64,000 bases of DNA, from positions 15,858,125 to 15,922,124 of the forward strand of contig CM022672.1 in NCBI GenBank assembly GCA_012295275.1, in the 5' to 3' direction. The DNA is from Chrysomallon squamiferum (taxonomy: Eukaryota; Mollusca; Gastropoda; Neomphalida; Peltospiridae). Both the position numbers and the translations under genes were made by a program. This document shows, piece after piece, positions 1 to 14,412 of this stretch (position 1 is the first letter of the stretch; each line of letters starts with the position of its first letter). Under the pieces are notes generated by a model, which was not told the origin of the DNA, did not search any database, and saw only the letters and a program-made list of their open reading frames with translations.

Positions 1-110
1 AAAAAAAAAAAATCCCAATATTCAGTATTTTCCTGTACATTGATAAATTACAAGACTTTTTAAAAAAAATCAAAATTTAATTAAAATTTATACTGTTCTG
101 ATTGTTTCAG

Positions 111-3100
111 CTGGAGTTTGCCTCTCATGAAGAAATTTCAGAAAATGTCAGAGCAGTACTTCAGACTCACAAAAGCAGGTGCACTAATTTAAAAACAAAT
201 TATTTTACTTAAACAGTTAATAAGTATAATCTCACATTTATTTTTTAATAAGGCTGTATTTTCATATGAGTGAATCAAAATATTTTCTACAGTGAATGTT
301 TTATTTTGGTGAGCAGATACGTGTATGGTATCCTGAAAACCTGACATGACATTTTTAATAAAATAGTGTTTCAAAAAAGAATATATGCAGATTGTAACTT
401 TTCTTTTCAGATTTTCTTGTGGTTATGAAGTGAAAAAAAGAAGTACGTGGTGGGGTTTGCGCATTCGAGTTGCTCCTAGTGCACCAAATGTGATTTTGCC
501 AACGGATGGAGAAATTAATGATGATGTTATGAGCAGTCTGCAAATGAAGGGCAGAAAAACTAAAACATTTGTTCCATTACAATGGTATGAAAATGATTTG
601 GATTAAAACATTAAATGATTTAGGCAGATATTAGGTACCAGCAGCCTAACTGATACAATTGGTCAAAGCTGTTAAAAGTTAGATTTTGTCCATTTTCCTC
701 CACTCCCAAATCCCTTCTATAAATCCTACCATAAAAAACAAATACATGGAACTAAAGATCACAATGCGCTCTTTTAAGTGATGTGGTGTTGTATGTTAAA
801 TCAGTTCTTTGTACGATGGTGTTAAACGTGGTGGGGGTAAACACACTTCGGTGCCTGTGGTCAGCAATTAACAGCATGGAGTAAAAAGTCCTAAAATAGG
901 GTCACTCTACAAACACCTGGCTTGTTTTCGCCAAAATGGCTTCAATGTTATTTTTAGCACAGCTAGGAGGGTCAAAGTTCAATCTTTCTAACCGTATGCA
1001 TGTCGCTTATATCAAAAGTTATGTCCAAAATGTACTTTTTCATGCCTTCAAACCAATTTTGAAAAAGACTGGCTGGTAATAAAACCTGTGTTCACGGGAT
1101 CAAATGAAAGCTCATTCAATTACCTTTCAAACAATGTGCAACACTATGGTGTGTCTTCTTTGGCGAAAAGAAACTCTGCGTTTGGACGAGCAAAATCATT
1201 AAGTTATGTTTTCTACAGACCGAAATTGTGAGATTTTATGTACAAGTAGAAAGGTGTGGCATTGTTTAAAATGATTATATTTATATGTTGTTTATTTTTT
1301 TAATAATTTATTGGCTGTATGTGTTTTTCTTCAATGTTCCTACTTTTAGCATAAACATTATAGATGTGCGTAGCAAAATTGCCGTAAACTGTTTCCTACT
1401 TAGCCAAATTGATGTAGTTTTTATGTGCAACTAAAAAGAACTGGCACTATTTGAAATGATTATATTTCTATGTTGATTATATTGTTAATAACTTGTAGGA
1501 TGAATGTTTTATTATATGTAATGACTTTTACCGAATATAATATGAATACGTTCTTAAATAAATGAATTAACATTGTGTATGCTGATTACTACCTTCCGTT
1601 TTATTCAGTCAATTATTTTGCTTTTAAAATTCTTGCGATAAACAGCGAATTAAGAATCGTAAACATAACAAACTATATTCTATAAGAGAACAATGTATTC
1701 AGAGGTATTGATGGAATGCTGAATAAAAAACTAATCACTTTTTTTAGAATATAAAATCATAAATTGATCAGTTTTAAAACATACTATTTTTCCTTGTTGA
1801 CAAGCTCTATCAGAGAAAATTTCAGCAATTGTCAGATGATACATAACTTTTGTTTGCTGTCAAATCACAGCAAGTATAGGGGAAACATTTTTAATTTTAT
1901 TACAAATGTTTCATTCGAACATCATTTCAAAGATCTTATAAATTGTTTACAACACGTGTTGAATTTTTCAAATAAGACCAAAACTGAAACTACTGTGTCT
2001 GTTTGAACTTTTAGTCATTCTGCCATGTGTCATTTTGAAGATTTTGGAACGTTTACCACGATATTGTGAACACACATACAAACATACAGTCTGAAAACAA
2101 TTGAGCTCATTTAGCAAGTTGGTCCCATCACGCTTGTTGATTTTGTGTCAATTACATTTCAAACTACAGTTGGCCAAAGTAGCCCTTTCAGATAATTAGC
2201 CAAAATAGAACTACTGGAGACAGTCATATTTTTTTGTGTGTATTTGTTACTTTTTGTTACAGCTTTCATTATGTGCTAATTCTTAAACATATTATGTGAA
2301 ATTGAAGTCAGAAAAAATTTGCCTGCCAGTACCTACAGATATAACTAATCCAAATAAAATAGTTTTAATATGACTAATCCTATAATGTGATATGTTATGA
2401 ATATGCTGCCTCAGAGTATTGAATGTTCTGTTAAAACAGATAAAAACAAATTTTAATATTTGAATTAACTGAAATTTTTCTATTTTGTTTTTCAGTAATT
2501 CTCCAATTCCAAACAGACACAGAGCAAGAAGTTTGGGGATTGATGATTCTATTGCCTTGAAAACTAAAAAAATGAGATTTCTGTTTGAAGCCACTGGAAT
2601 AAAAGAAATGGTATATAAGTTTAAACAGATTAATATATTATATGCACTGGTATTTCTCTAATCATTTTTTTGTTGTTTTTAGATGAAACTGAGTTATTGA
2701 CCATTAACACTAATGTTGTTTCTCAGTGTTTTAATCTACAGTATAGAAATAAAATTAGTTGATGTTTATTTATCATATCATATATATTTTTTACATTTCA
2801 GAATGGACATAACAGTCTAGTTAGTTTAAATAGCGATTTTATTATCGATACAGAAAAATCTGACAAGTTCCTGCAGGAATACAGAAAGAGAAAATCCAGA
2901 AAGCACTTTTCACTGAATAAAATCATACCAGCTCCGAACGATTTCACTGGTTACAACCACCCTTTTAAAACAGAACTGGAGCGAAGAGAAGAAGTTGAGA
3001 GACATAATCGACTACAGCAGAGACTTCTAGACATGTATCAGAGTGTGTCAGAAACGTCATCCCAGTGTTCGACATGCAATTCTGAAAACGGAGAAACAGC

Positions 3101-3470
3101 AAGTGTTGACTTGATCGACATTGTCAGTGAGGAGTCAGATGAATCAGAACTGAACTACAGGTTACGCAGCAGAGAAAGACTGAGAAAACATCAGAGTTCT
3201 CCACCCCCGCTGATTTTACCTACACGGGAAAAGAGAAAACAATCCCCAATCCCAGAAAGTCCACCTTTGTTAAATGTTGTTAATCCCATAGCAATACAAG
3301 CCATAGCACATCAGAAGGTGGATGTGCAACATTTAAAATCAAGTGTTAAGAACTATTTTGGTGCTGCCAGTCGACTTTCTGAAGGTGAAAATGTCAAGAT
3401 TGTTGCAAGACGGACATTAACTGATGGGACTATATCACATTTAGTGGAATGGGAAGGATTTGTTGTTTAA
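111..3470 (+). CDS. MTF2: Polycomb-like protein (MTF2/PHF19/PHF1 family), C-terminal part, partial at window start
   Basis: Four exons splice in frame: 111-178, 411-584, 2496-2610 and 2802-3470, giving 341 residues and a stop. All junctions are GT..AG and the phases agree. The first two exons encode the extended-homology winged helix (RFSCGYEVKKR, then WWGLRIRVAP), which in this family binds unmethylated CpG DNA. The last exon ends with the chromo-like C-terminal domain (LKSSVKNYFGAASRL, then VARRTLTDGTISHLVEWEG), the PRC2/SUZ12-contacting end of vertebrate MTF2 and PHF19. Between them is a basic, Ser/Pro-rich linker. The family recruits PRC2 (H3K27 methylation) to CpG-rich chromatin. The Tudor domain and two PHD fingers must lie upstream, outside the window. 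Reading past the donor at 585 would stop at 606, a short alternative end that I consider unused. The invertebrate gene is usually single-copy, so the symbol marks the family, not one vertebrate paralogue. Confidence 0.92.
585..2495 (+). other. long intron of the Polycomb-like gene
   Basis: This 1.9 kb intron separates the winged-helix exon from the linker exon. I see no extra exon that keeps the frame. It is less AT-rich around 780-1250 than elsewhere and contains a diverged direct duplication, listed separately. Confidence 0.75.
1222..1475. repeat. diverged direct duplication, period about 180 bp
   Basis: The stretch at about 1222-1294 (accgaaattgtgag.. to ..atttatatgttg) recurs at about 1402-1475 (agccaaattgatgt.. 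to ..atttctatgttg). The shared order is a tttatgt, a (c)aa(g/c)ta core, ggca.t.ttt.aaatgattatattt and then tatgtt. It is an old tandem duplication or two copies of a decayed element. Confidence 0.5.
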
Positions 3471-6400
3471 TTAAATAGAAAAGTACCGTATATTTTTTAA
3501 CTTTGTTGTTTAATCATATTGTGTTGTGTATATCTAACAGAAAAATACGAAAAGATTTATTTTAAGGTGACCAAATATGTCTGTATTCTGCATTAACTCT
3601 ATTTAGCAGCAAGATATGATAACTTTCTTTCTTTCCAAGCACTGACCAAAAATATTTGGGACAGAATTGTATTTAAATTGCAAAATTACTTATTATCTAA
3701 ATAAATAAATACATATATATATATATTGTGCATAGTTAAATGCATTTTGAAAACAGATTCCATTTAAAAAGTAGCAAATGAATTGTAGTTATTTAAGAAC
3801 TCTTTTTGTTTTCATGTATGGTCTTTGTAGATGTCAGTGAAATAAATTTGCAGGAATCTACTACAGTCAAGAACTGAGTTCAGAAATAAAAAAGTCAATT
3901 TCTTTTAATAATTGTATTATTTAGGATTGCAGGATAAAAGAAGTAACTTGTTAACATCTTAAGATAACAGCTTTATCCTGTTCAAGCTGAATGGCAGTTG
4001 CAGCTTGCAGATCTTTGCAGCAAATTGGCAACCTCAGTTAAAAACAGTAACAAATTATTTCCTATATATACATATAGTTTTTTTAAATCTGGTGGTATAG
4101 GAATGATCTGTAAGCATGGATGGAGAAATATTTAGTTTTGACTGGAAAAGTTATCAATATATTTTATTACTAAATGATAAAATTAAAAAAAATACATATG
4201 TGTGTGAAATAAATTTTTATTACTGGATAGAAAAAATATGCACCTTTCATACAGTCTAAATGTACTATGTATTGGTCATAATATGAATTTAAACATTTAA
4301 GCTTTTATTTTTTTATGAATTAGTTTAATTTCTAAATAGTATTTATAATGATTGGTAATGATGTTAATTAAAAGTGTTTAATAATTCCAGCTACATTTTC
4401 TTGTAAAGTTGCAGTATGGTTAATAATGTATCTAACATTTTTATGTGCTTTCTTTTTATACTGTGATTTCCGTCCAAACATCTACCTCACATCAGACCAG
4501 TAGAATGCACCGCAATCAAATAGTGCAGTATTTGGATAAACTATAGTGTAAAAAGTTTTAGTCAAGCCACAAAATAACCTCTTTAGAACATTTCACAACC
4601 ACTTTAATCTACACAAATTTTATTTTCCAAGTTTGTTTGAAATTTATTTAAACACTGAATTAAAACAGGTTGTCTGGTATATTATACCATATTTTCATCA
4701 CTCCAGTATAGTGCCTTGGTATCATGTACTTCTATCATAGTTCAAATTTTTACCATTAGAATGATCTGTCTTGGCACAGAAAAGATTAACTTTATTTGGA
4801 ATAAACAGCAATGTATAAACCTCTAAATAGAAAGTTGCATTTGTAAAATGTTGCAGCCATGTTTTGGGTTGTTATTGACAGTTTATGGTTAGCAGTTGCA
4901 CATCAGGAACCGTAGAAAAAAGATTTAAGAAGAAACAAAAATGCTATGAGTAACAGACTATTTTCCTAAAAACTGTCTTGCAGAAGTAACAATGACATTT
5001 TTTTCAAATAAGTATGTATGGAAATCTGATTGTTTTCCTATACATGTAACATTTTTTGTTTTTGTAGTTACTTGCATTGCTCTCTGTGTTTATGGATTGT
5101 ATATAGTTTTCTGTGTATTTGTGTGTGAGGTGAATGCTTCAAGTAATATACTGAGGTTGTTCTGGTGCATTAACTATAATCAGTTTTTATTCTCTTTTCC
5201 TAAAATGCTGTATGTATCAATGCTTTTGCTTAACTAAATTAAACAAGTGCTTTAAATTTCTATCTAACAATCTTAATATAATTTTTGGTTTTCAGTGGTT
5301 TAAACAGTTTAATAATTGTCTAAAAGGGAGCTTTCATTTTTGAATATAAACATTTCTTTTCCATGGTTTGAACATGTGTACATTTCTTCCATCATTTATA
5401 AACATTTCTTCATGTAGATTTATTCTAAATTCAGTATGACAAATAATATCTACTATTGTTTTTCAGTTCTATTTTCATAACTTACCTGTATAAAGGTATT
5501 GTTTTCAAAATAGATTTTATTGATTGTTATTTCATGTGTTTAAATCTGAAAAAATTAATAATTAGCAACTAATTTTTGGAGCACATTAGTTTTACTAATA
5601 ATTCAGATTTTTTATTTTGTTTAACTGAGACATACCTAATCATTTTTAAATTTATTTAATTAGTACAAAATTAATATATTTTGCATCAATTAGATTTTTA
5701 ATTTTTGTTTTTACTATTTTTGAAGTAATTTATAATTTTACTTTAGATGAAAAGCACAATCTACTTAAGTTTCTTACATTTATTCTCATTGTTTTTATAG
5801 AAATGTATTTATGATAGCAAATTATTTGTTTTATTCATATAGTCAAAAATATATTGTAATGAAAATATCTATGCAAAATATCAATTAACAGCCAACGGAT
5901 TGCTCATATTTATAGGCAGCTGATGGTAATGTAAAAACATATTTAATAAAATATATATGTATATCTATTTCACTGTGCCAATTTGTTTTTGAAATAATGA
6001 TGCATGTTCATATTTTTATACTGTAAATATTTTGAAAATGTCTTGTTTCATGTAAGCTTGTTATTAATTTTAATTAAATCTAAAATTAAAATACTTTATT
6101 ATTTTGAAACATTATTAAAAAGATCCTGCTTGCAATATATATGTTGATATAATTATGTAAATTGTTTCATTTTTTAATAACTGCATAGTTTCACCACTAA
6201 ATTGAACAGAAAATCACTATACATGTTTTCAGTCTAGAAATGATAAACGCTTTTTAATGTACATATAATTTGCATATATTCTATCAAAATATTTTGTATA
6301 TAACATTATTTAATAATACTTATATAAATATAATAATATTTTTGATTGGAAAATGTTGAACATGAAGCCACATGCTTGCTTAAATATTGATTATTGCTCA

Positions 6401-8995
6401 CTTGTCTACCAGAAAAATGTTCATTATAGTTCAGAAAAATAAAATATTAAAGAGTCAAGGTTTTTTCCTAATTATTTTGGTACATAATTTTATACTATTT
6501 TTCTGTTATCTGATAAATCTTTTGTTAAAAAAAAAAAACATAAAAATTCAGATAGGTTTATTGTACAAACTGCCTTTTTTTTTTTCTAGTTTCTTTTTTT
6601 TTTTTTTTTTTTTTTCAGTTTTTACATTTAGTTGAAAATGTTTTTTTCATATACATAATGCATGTGTAGACAGATTACAAAATTTCTTGTTTGTTCATTT
6701 CAATTTTAAAACTATCTTGAGAAAAAACATTCAATATAAAAAAATATGAGAAAGAAATCTCTTCAGCTTTCAGAAATTTACAATTCTGAGATTATTGAAT
6801 CATTGTATTGTTTGCAGTATAATAACCACAATTTTATTGATTGTTTGAAAAATTTGCTATGATTTTGTGTTTAAAAATGATTTGTAACATTATGAGAATT
6901 CTTTTGCATGTAATTTGCTATCCATATTTTTGACAGTTGATAACCATTTGAAAAAAAAAAGGTTTCCAGACTTTATTATAACTGGTCTATATAGATTTCT
7001 AACAACATATTGTCAAACCTGCATTCAGTAAATGTGTAAATTGTTTAATACTTTTATAAAAATAAAAATAGAAAGATGAAGGAATACTGCATTCCATTTT
7101 CTTGGAAAACTTGCATTTATATATTTTATTAACTGTTAAGGACCAAACCGATCAGAACATATCAGAATTTACCATCCAATTTATTTGACATTTTGTCATA
7201 TTGTATATAAAATACTTTCATATGGTGAGATCTTTGTCAGATTATTTTTATTTTGTTTATATGCAAGCTTTATATTGTGTAAAAACTGAAAGAAATAAAA
7301 CAAATTTTAAAAATAATAATTCATATTTATATTTATATATTCTCTTCTCTGAATTAATTTTGCTGTATAGTTTCAACTTGAATTTTAGCCATAATTATTT
7401 TTGTGGAGTCAGTACATTTGTTAACTAACTTAACTCCATTCATATAAAATCAGTTATGGTGCAGTTTTTAGACTTTTACTCATTACAACCACTCTCCCAT
7501 GGCTAGACTATCAGTGGGCAAATGTTTTATATAGAAAGGATCCAGTATGATACAAGGCAGTAGTTCTACTTCTTAGACAAGTTAGTTGTCTCAGGTTCTT
7601 GTATTGTGTAACATAAACCCAATGAAATTTCTGATGATATAGCAATTCATATATTTATTTTGTATGGGTGGGAATCAAATCCAAATGCTTTTAATTGTAT
7701 TGTATTCACTTTCATAAGAAATTTCGAGAATGTAAAGTTATTACAATTATACAGCTATGTTAAGTGAAGACAGTTTCTTCAGTACTGTTACAAGATCATT
7801 TATTTTTGGCACAGGGAGGAGGGCCATTATGTGAATAGGGTATGAGTTTAGTTTTAACTTGACCAAAAAACAAAACAAAAAAACCCAGGAAATAATAGAA
7901 ATATATTTATTAATTACACATTTTCTTCACATACCAATCTGTATCATTTTGTTTTACATACAAATAAAATCAAACTGTTAAAATACTATTCTTAAATTAA
8001 TAATACTGGTAACTTTGACACAACCTGTTTTAATGCAGTATGGTTAATTCCTTGTAAAAGAAAACCATCAACATTATTACATTTAACCAGCCAATGTTAA
8101 ATATTATTTTATCTTGGACAAAACTGAAGAGATTACAGGCCTTGACTACTACATGCTCACCTGACAGATGTTGTGGTTCCCACACAAAACTTCAATATAC
8201 TGTTATCAACTTTTTAAGGATGAAATCCATATGAGCTTAATGGACCTCAAAAGCAATGATTGATATGATGTATATGGACTGATATGATGTATATAATGTT
8301 TGGTGTGAATGAGAGTGATCATCTCTAAGGTCTTCCTATTTGTATAAAAAATACTGTTTATCATGAAATACAATGAGATGAAAATGAAACACAGAACTTT
8401 GGTATATATGTATATATGTATTTTATTTTTTATTTTATGAATTTTACTTTTGATCTTATTTCTAAAATTTGATATCTGAAATTTGATGGTTTTAAAATAT
8501 TGGGGTTTCAAGAACATGAGGGGGTCTATGTTGAACTAAAGTATACATACAAGGATGAAAACTGTTCTGTTTTGGCAGAAATAGCAGGCAAAAATTCTAC
8601 AATTACAGGCACACACTATCAGTTTATGATTGATCCTACATAAGCAGTCTTTTCAATATGCTAATACGTTTTGTTTTAATATTATTAATGAAAAAACAAA
8701 AGTTATGATGTCAGTTGTCTAATGATTTTACTGGCAAGTTCACAAATTTTTTGCTGGATATTTCATAAAATCATGATTTGTTAGTATTTTAAATACATCT
8801 TGTGAAAAATATCACAGGCATTGCTATGTACTGTATAGTAGTTAGTTAATAAGAATGTGTCTGTGTATATGTATAAGTAAGTATATATATTCCTGTTGTT
8901 CATAAACAACAAAAAAACAAACATTCAGTCATGTGTCTGTGTATGTATATGTATATTTAGTTGCCAATGTAAAAAGAAAAGAATCAAGCATGAAA
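3471..8995. other. tail-to-tail intergenic region, probably 3' UTRs of both flanking genes
   Basis: This is 5.5 kb of strongly AT-rich sequence between the stop of the Polycomb-like gene (+) and the stop of the CCDC18-like gene (-). No open frame in it resembles a protein. There are several AATAAA signals on + (first at 3700) and TTTATT on + near 8423, which would serve the minus-strand gene. Long 3' UTRs are the simplest use for much of it. The reverse complement near 7668-7680 (ggatttgattcc) looks weakly like a tRNA B box, but no element could be delimited. Confidence 0.6.
3700..3705 (+). terminator. first AATAAA polyadenylation signal after the Polycomb-like stop
   Basis: AATAAA lies 230 bases after the stop codon, and further copies follow near 3839 and 3884. 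Which is used cannot be told from sequence. Confidence 0.4.
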
Positions 8996-11900
8996 TCAAG
9001 TCAAAGCTGCTACTTCAGCATCAGTGCTGTCATCAACATTGAGACACTGCAGTTGTCGTTCTATTTCCTGCTGCTGTAACTGATTTGATCGAAGACGTTC
9101 ATGTAATTCCAACAAACTGAAACAAAAAATTAAACACCATTAATATAATGGGATGATTTATTTCAGGACTTATGTGAGGGGCTTATTGCCAATTTGACTT
9201 GTTACAAGATCATGTCCATACTAGTTCTATATCTTTATATCTACCTACAACTAATGCTCCATAAAAGGTTTGGTTTAAGGTCCTGCTGTTTTCTGTATGA
9301 AAATTCCAGTAAATGTATATGATTGATATATCATCTGATGGCATTACATACATTTAAATATAATGAGTATAATGTTCTGTAACAGAATATATCACAAAGA
9401 ATGACAAGTTGGAAACTGTTGGTCATCAGATAAAAAGAGCTCTTCATAAGGTCTTCAATGCTGATCTCTGACAAGCACAACCAGAATCTCACCATTATGG
9501 TCTGAGACATGAAAATAGCTTTTGTTAAAATATTTATGATAAATCATAAATTATGTCAAATTTGTTTTACCTATTTTCTGACTGAAAAGATTTATCACAG
9601 GAATCCACACTCAAACGATTTTTGTAAATTGAAACTGCTGTATAGGGATCTATAAAAAATAAATAAATACAAATATTACATTACAAAACCAGCAGGAGAT
9701 GGAACGAAGAATGGGCAGGTTGAGAGAAAGAGTGTGTGAAGACAGACAAGACAAGATAAATGTGGCAGGAACACAATTACATTCCCACTCACCCTGAAAA
9801 ATGGAAAGTGTCTAGTTATTTTACACAAATAATTTTAATTCATTTTAATTCCAAAATAAGAAAACCATAATACGATCACATACCATCATGCAATACAGGG
9901 AAATCGCCCTGTCTCTTTTGCTGTTTTTGTGATTTAACAGGGACAGATTCAGCATCCTGCAGTACAAACCCTTGCATTTCATTACTAACACAATCACCCT
10001 GACTGGAAACTACATCTGCAATGACTTGACCGTTGTCATCAGCTAGCAGGCCAGAACCACTTTCCGAAACACAGTCTGCCTCACACTGAACCTTAACAAA
10101 TTCCTGAGAATTCAACTGTATTAAATCTGGTTCAGCTTTCATTGATGCTTCTAATAAAAGTTCCTGAAAAACATGTTCACTGCCAGTCTCAAAAATTTGA
10201 TCTGGAAAAACCTTTTGACCAGCAGAACAGTTCTGAACATGACCAATTTCGGCATCTCTGGTTACTAATGCATACTGGTGGCTTTGGCAGTTGGATGAAT
10301 TTTGTTGAGAAATTGTTTGGAAGAGAACAGATGGGGTGATAACATGAGCATCTCCTTGTCCTAATAATGCTGCTTTGTTTGTGGAGCAAAGATGTGCCAA
10401 GGCTGCCCGTTCATGTCCTGATAACCTGGCCTGGAGTCGGGCCACTTCAGATTCCTGAAAGATATTAAATAATATAATCTTTATTTTTTTTTTTTTTTAT
10501 AAATTTGATAACAATTTATAATTCAAGAAAAATTTCATATATATATATATTTATATTTTTCAACCTATTAACAATTAACATAAAAGTACATATTAAAATA
10601 CATATATATATATATTTTGTTTAATTCTTTAATTCCCTGATGATAGCCAAATTCATGGGTTTATTAATTCTGTAACAACATTTTTTTTATCCCTTAATTC
10701 CTTCTCAGTTTTAACAATATATATTCACATATTGATTTATTCATCAAATTGCTGCCATGACTTTAAACTTCATTCACATATTTTTTATTAAATCCTTTTC
10801 TGACAACATTCACTTAAAAATTTATTAATTTCTTTCATGCCTACAAGAACAGCAGCAGCATACACACCTTTATTACAATGGCTTCATTAGCAGCATCAAC
10901 AGCTTCCTTCTGGGACATGAGTTCATTGCGCAGAACATCCACATCCTCCCTGGCCTTCTCCAGCTGTTGTTTGTACTGTGACTCTTTGTCCTCTATCTCC
11001 TTTACCTTGTCTGCCAGCTGTCTCATCAAGTCTTCATTTGTGTTCTGTACCTCAGTTAGAGATTCCTTCAGCTGTTTGGTCTGAATGGAGAAACAGATTA
11101 TTTGATAATAACAATAAAAATAAAATAATGACGAAGAACAATGTAAATTATAATAGTAGTAATAACGACAAGAAACAATAACATAAATACAATAATCATA
11201 AATATAATAATAACAATGATAATCAGGATGATGATGACAACAAAAAATAGTATTTAATAATAAAATTATAATAATGATAATGAACATGTAATGGAGTCAG
11301 ATAATTACTGACAGGAATTGTTACACTCTCTGATGTTACTTGTGTTTTCATGAACACTTACCTTATTCTTATGTTTATCTTTCAGTTCCTCCATTTCCTT
11401 CTTCAACAACTTCAGCTCTCCTTTAAGTCTTGCCTCAGCCTCAGCCTCCCTTGCCTGAGAAGCTCCTAGCTCCTCAGTAAGTCTAGCAGTGTCTGTCTCC
11501 TTACTCTGACGATTACAAAACATACAAACAAATTGATAATGACAATACCTCCCAATCAGAAGAGGTTTTTTAAAATTTACTTATTTATCTATTTTTGTAT
11601 AACTGTTTTAGAAATTAGTGTTATTATTTATCAAGTTTAAAAGTGGAAACAGAATATGTTTCTGCCTTGTATTCCATGTGCGTAAAATAATACTTATCTA
11701 TCAACAGTATTAAAAAAAGGGGGAAAAAAAGCACACTTTGTTTGACAGATTAACAAAGGCATTTCAATGTCTAGATATTAATTAAATGTAATAATCTTAT
11801 TTACTTTTTTGATATATTTATAAGAAAAAAGATACTGACAGAAACAAATAAAAATTAATAACAAATAATTATCAATTTTAACAGTAAATGTTAATTTGTT

Positions 11901-13507
11901 TTTTTTAAATAATTTATTTCTGATTCTGTTTATAACAAATAAAAAAAAAAAAAAAAAAACAATAACCATATCGTCGTATTCAACAGTAAGAGCAGTAATA
12001 ATAACAGCACTGATCGTCACCTGTGTAAAAGCGACTGTTTCTTCCAGTTCTCTAGCCAGTCTGTCTTGCTCTCTGTGAGCCTGCGCCAGCTCACGTCGTG
12101 TTGCCATGAACTCACCATGCAGCTGCTGCAGCTGTTCCCTCGTCAATCTCAGCTCCTGAGTTATTTCAACGTTTTCTTCTCTTTGTTCATCAACCTTCTG
12201 CCTCAGTCTGTCACTCAACTAAAACAAATAAAAACTATTTCTGCAAAGATAATTAACTTAAAAGGGAATGCAAATTTCCAAAGCAATTTCTGTTAATAAA
12301 TAAATAAAATAGAAAGTCTGATCAAATGTAAGTGTAAAACTGTTCACAAGGGAAATTAAATGTACTTTTAATTTTATGTATGTAAGAATAATTATAAAAT
12401 TATAAATTCTCAACACACATCAATGTATCAACAACCAATATATAATTTCATAATAATGATAACCAATATATAATTTCATAATAATGATAACCAATATATA
12501 ATTTCATAATAATGATAACCAATATATAATTTCATAATAATGATAACCAATATATAATTTCATATTAATGATAAAAGAAGAAACCTGCTTTTGTCCCCAG
12601 ATGTGCTACTCTTGTCAAGTGGTAGCAAGAAATCTTTTATATATAAATTAGCATATAAATATATCTATTTCAGAATTAATCCTGAAAAATAATAAATCAA
12701 ATCCTGTAGAGATTCGTTAATAATAGCCCAGTATTATAGCTGCAGGTAAAATGTAACATACAACATGGGTTATCTGTGGTATAAAATGAATACAGAGACA
12801 ATGTTTACTTTCTCTAACTCGTCTAACTTGGCTGTTTTAGCCTGAAGCTCAAGTTGCTGTCTCTGAGCAAGCTGTTCAGTTTGCTGAAGTTGTAACATTT
12901 TCTCTCGTAACTGACTCTGAGTCTGTTGTAAACTGTCATCGAGATTTGCAATCTGAAAGAAACAGTAGCTATGAAAGTGAAAGTGAAAGTGAAAATAAAA
13001 GTGAAAGTGAAAGTAAAATGTGGAAGCTTATAATAAATAAAAATACACAAAGAAAAAGAAAGTAAAATTATAGAAAAGTGAAAGCTAAAGTAAAATGAAA
13101 GAGACTCGAAAAGTAAATTATTGAAAAATAAAAACAAAGTATGGTGAAATCAAATAATATAAAATAAAATTGAAGCTAAGGAAAGGAAATTAAGAATAAT
13201 AGTAGAAATCAAATTAAATCAAATTAAAAATATGTAACATAGCAAATGGAAAGTCAGTAGGTATGTAAAAAGTGGAAAAAGAATAAATATGTAATGTGAA
13301 ATTTTTTACTAAAACATCACTAAATGTATAACAAATGGAAAGTACAAATGTTAAATAACCTGTTTAGTTCGTTCAATGATATCAGTCTCGTACTTCTCCA
13401 GCTGTGAATCTAGTTTGTGCATTCTCTGTTCCACATCCGAATGAGTCTCTTTGATTGTCTGATCAAGCTGAGCAACCTGGCAAGATAAAAAAAAATAATA
13501 AAAAAAA

Positions 13508-13540
<33 letters not shown>

Positions 13541-14368
13541 ATTAGTACCATCAGTTTATGCACTAAAATGTGTTTGTGGTGTTTGGAAAAAAAGATGCTA
13601 ATTACACAATATTACTTCCATTTATTTATTTTAAAAGTGTAAGTGTTATGCAGCTAAATAATCTTAACAAATAATGTATGTGTCTAGTTTTATTCTGTGA
13701 CATCATGGATAAAAGGATTGATTAAGTTTGGTCTTTTTACCTGTGCCATTCTCTCTTGCAGTTCTCTCTGTCTGTCATCCAAAGCTCTCTGCATTTCATA
13801 CAGTTCATCACATTTAGAATCTAATTCTTCCTGAGTTTTCCTGGAAATACACTTTATATTATATTCTACATTACAGTACTGGCATTGCAAATTCAAAATG
13901 ATAAAACTGGGCTCTCTGTTTCAGTTAGAAAAATAATATCTCTTTTCTGTGTATATGAAGACTAAACCTCCTACAGTTAAAAAAAAACCACCAAAATATT
14001 AAATTACAATGAGAAAATTAAATACATCAAGTAAATAAATAAATAAATAAATAAATAATTAAATAAAATGCACTCTTCCGATAGTAAATGTTGTTAATTG
14101 TTATGTGGTTCTTTAATACTGATGTTACAAGAAAACCTGATGTCATAATTTTACTGGCTGCAAGGAATCTTGTTACAATGTCTTTTTCCATTGTAAGGAA
14201 AACAAATCCTATGATTGGCTTTGATAAACCAGTTGAAGTCTATTGAGAATAGTATAATGATTGCACTGTAGAGGAAAGATATGAATGCACAGATGCACGC
14301 ACATATACAGAAAATTACGATGGACATAAAAAAAAAATTAACCAACATTAAAATACAGGGTAACTTTT

Positions 14369-14412
<44 letters not shown>

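Noticed and set aside
411-606. Polycomb-like exon read through to a stop at 606
   Set aside because: A good donor at 585 joins in phase with 2496 and continues the family alignment; the read-through tail matches nothing.
4992-5237. 81-codon hydrophobic + frame
   Set aside because: AT-rich intergenic sequence with no family features; hydrophobicity follows from T-rich codons.
7431-7870. Possible SINE near the ggatttgattcc word
   Set aside because: The B-box match is imperfect and neither an A box nor element ends could be found.
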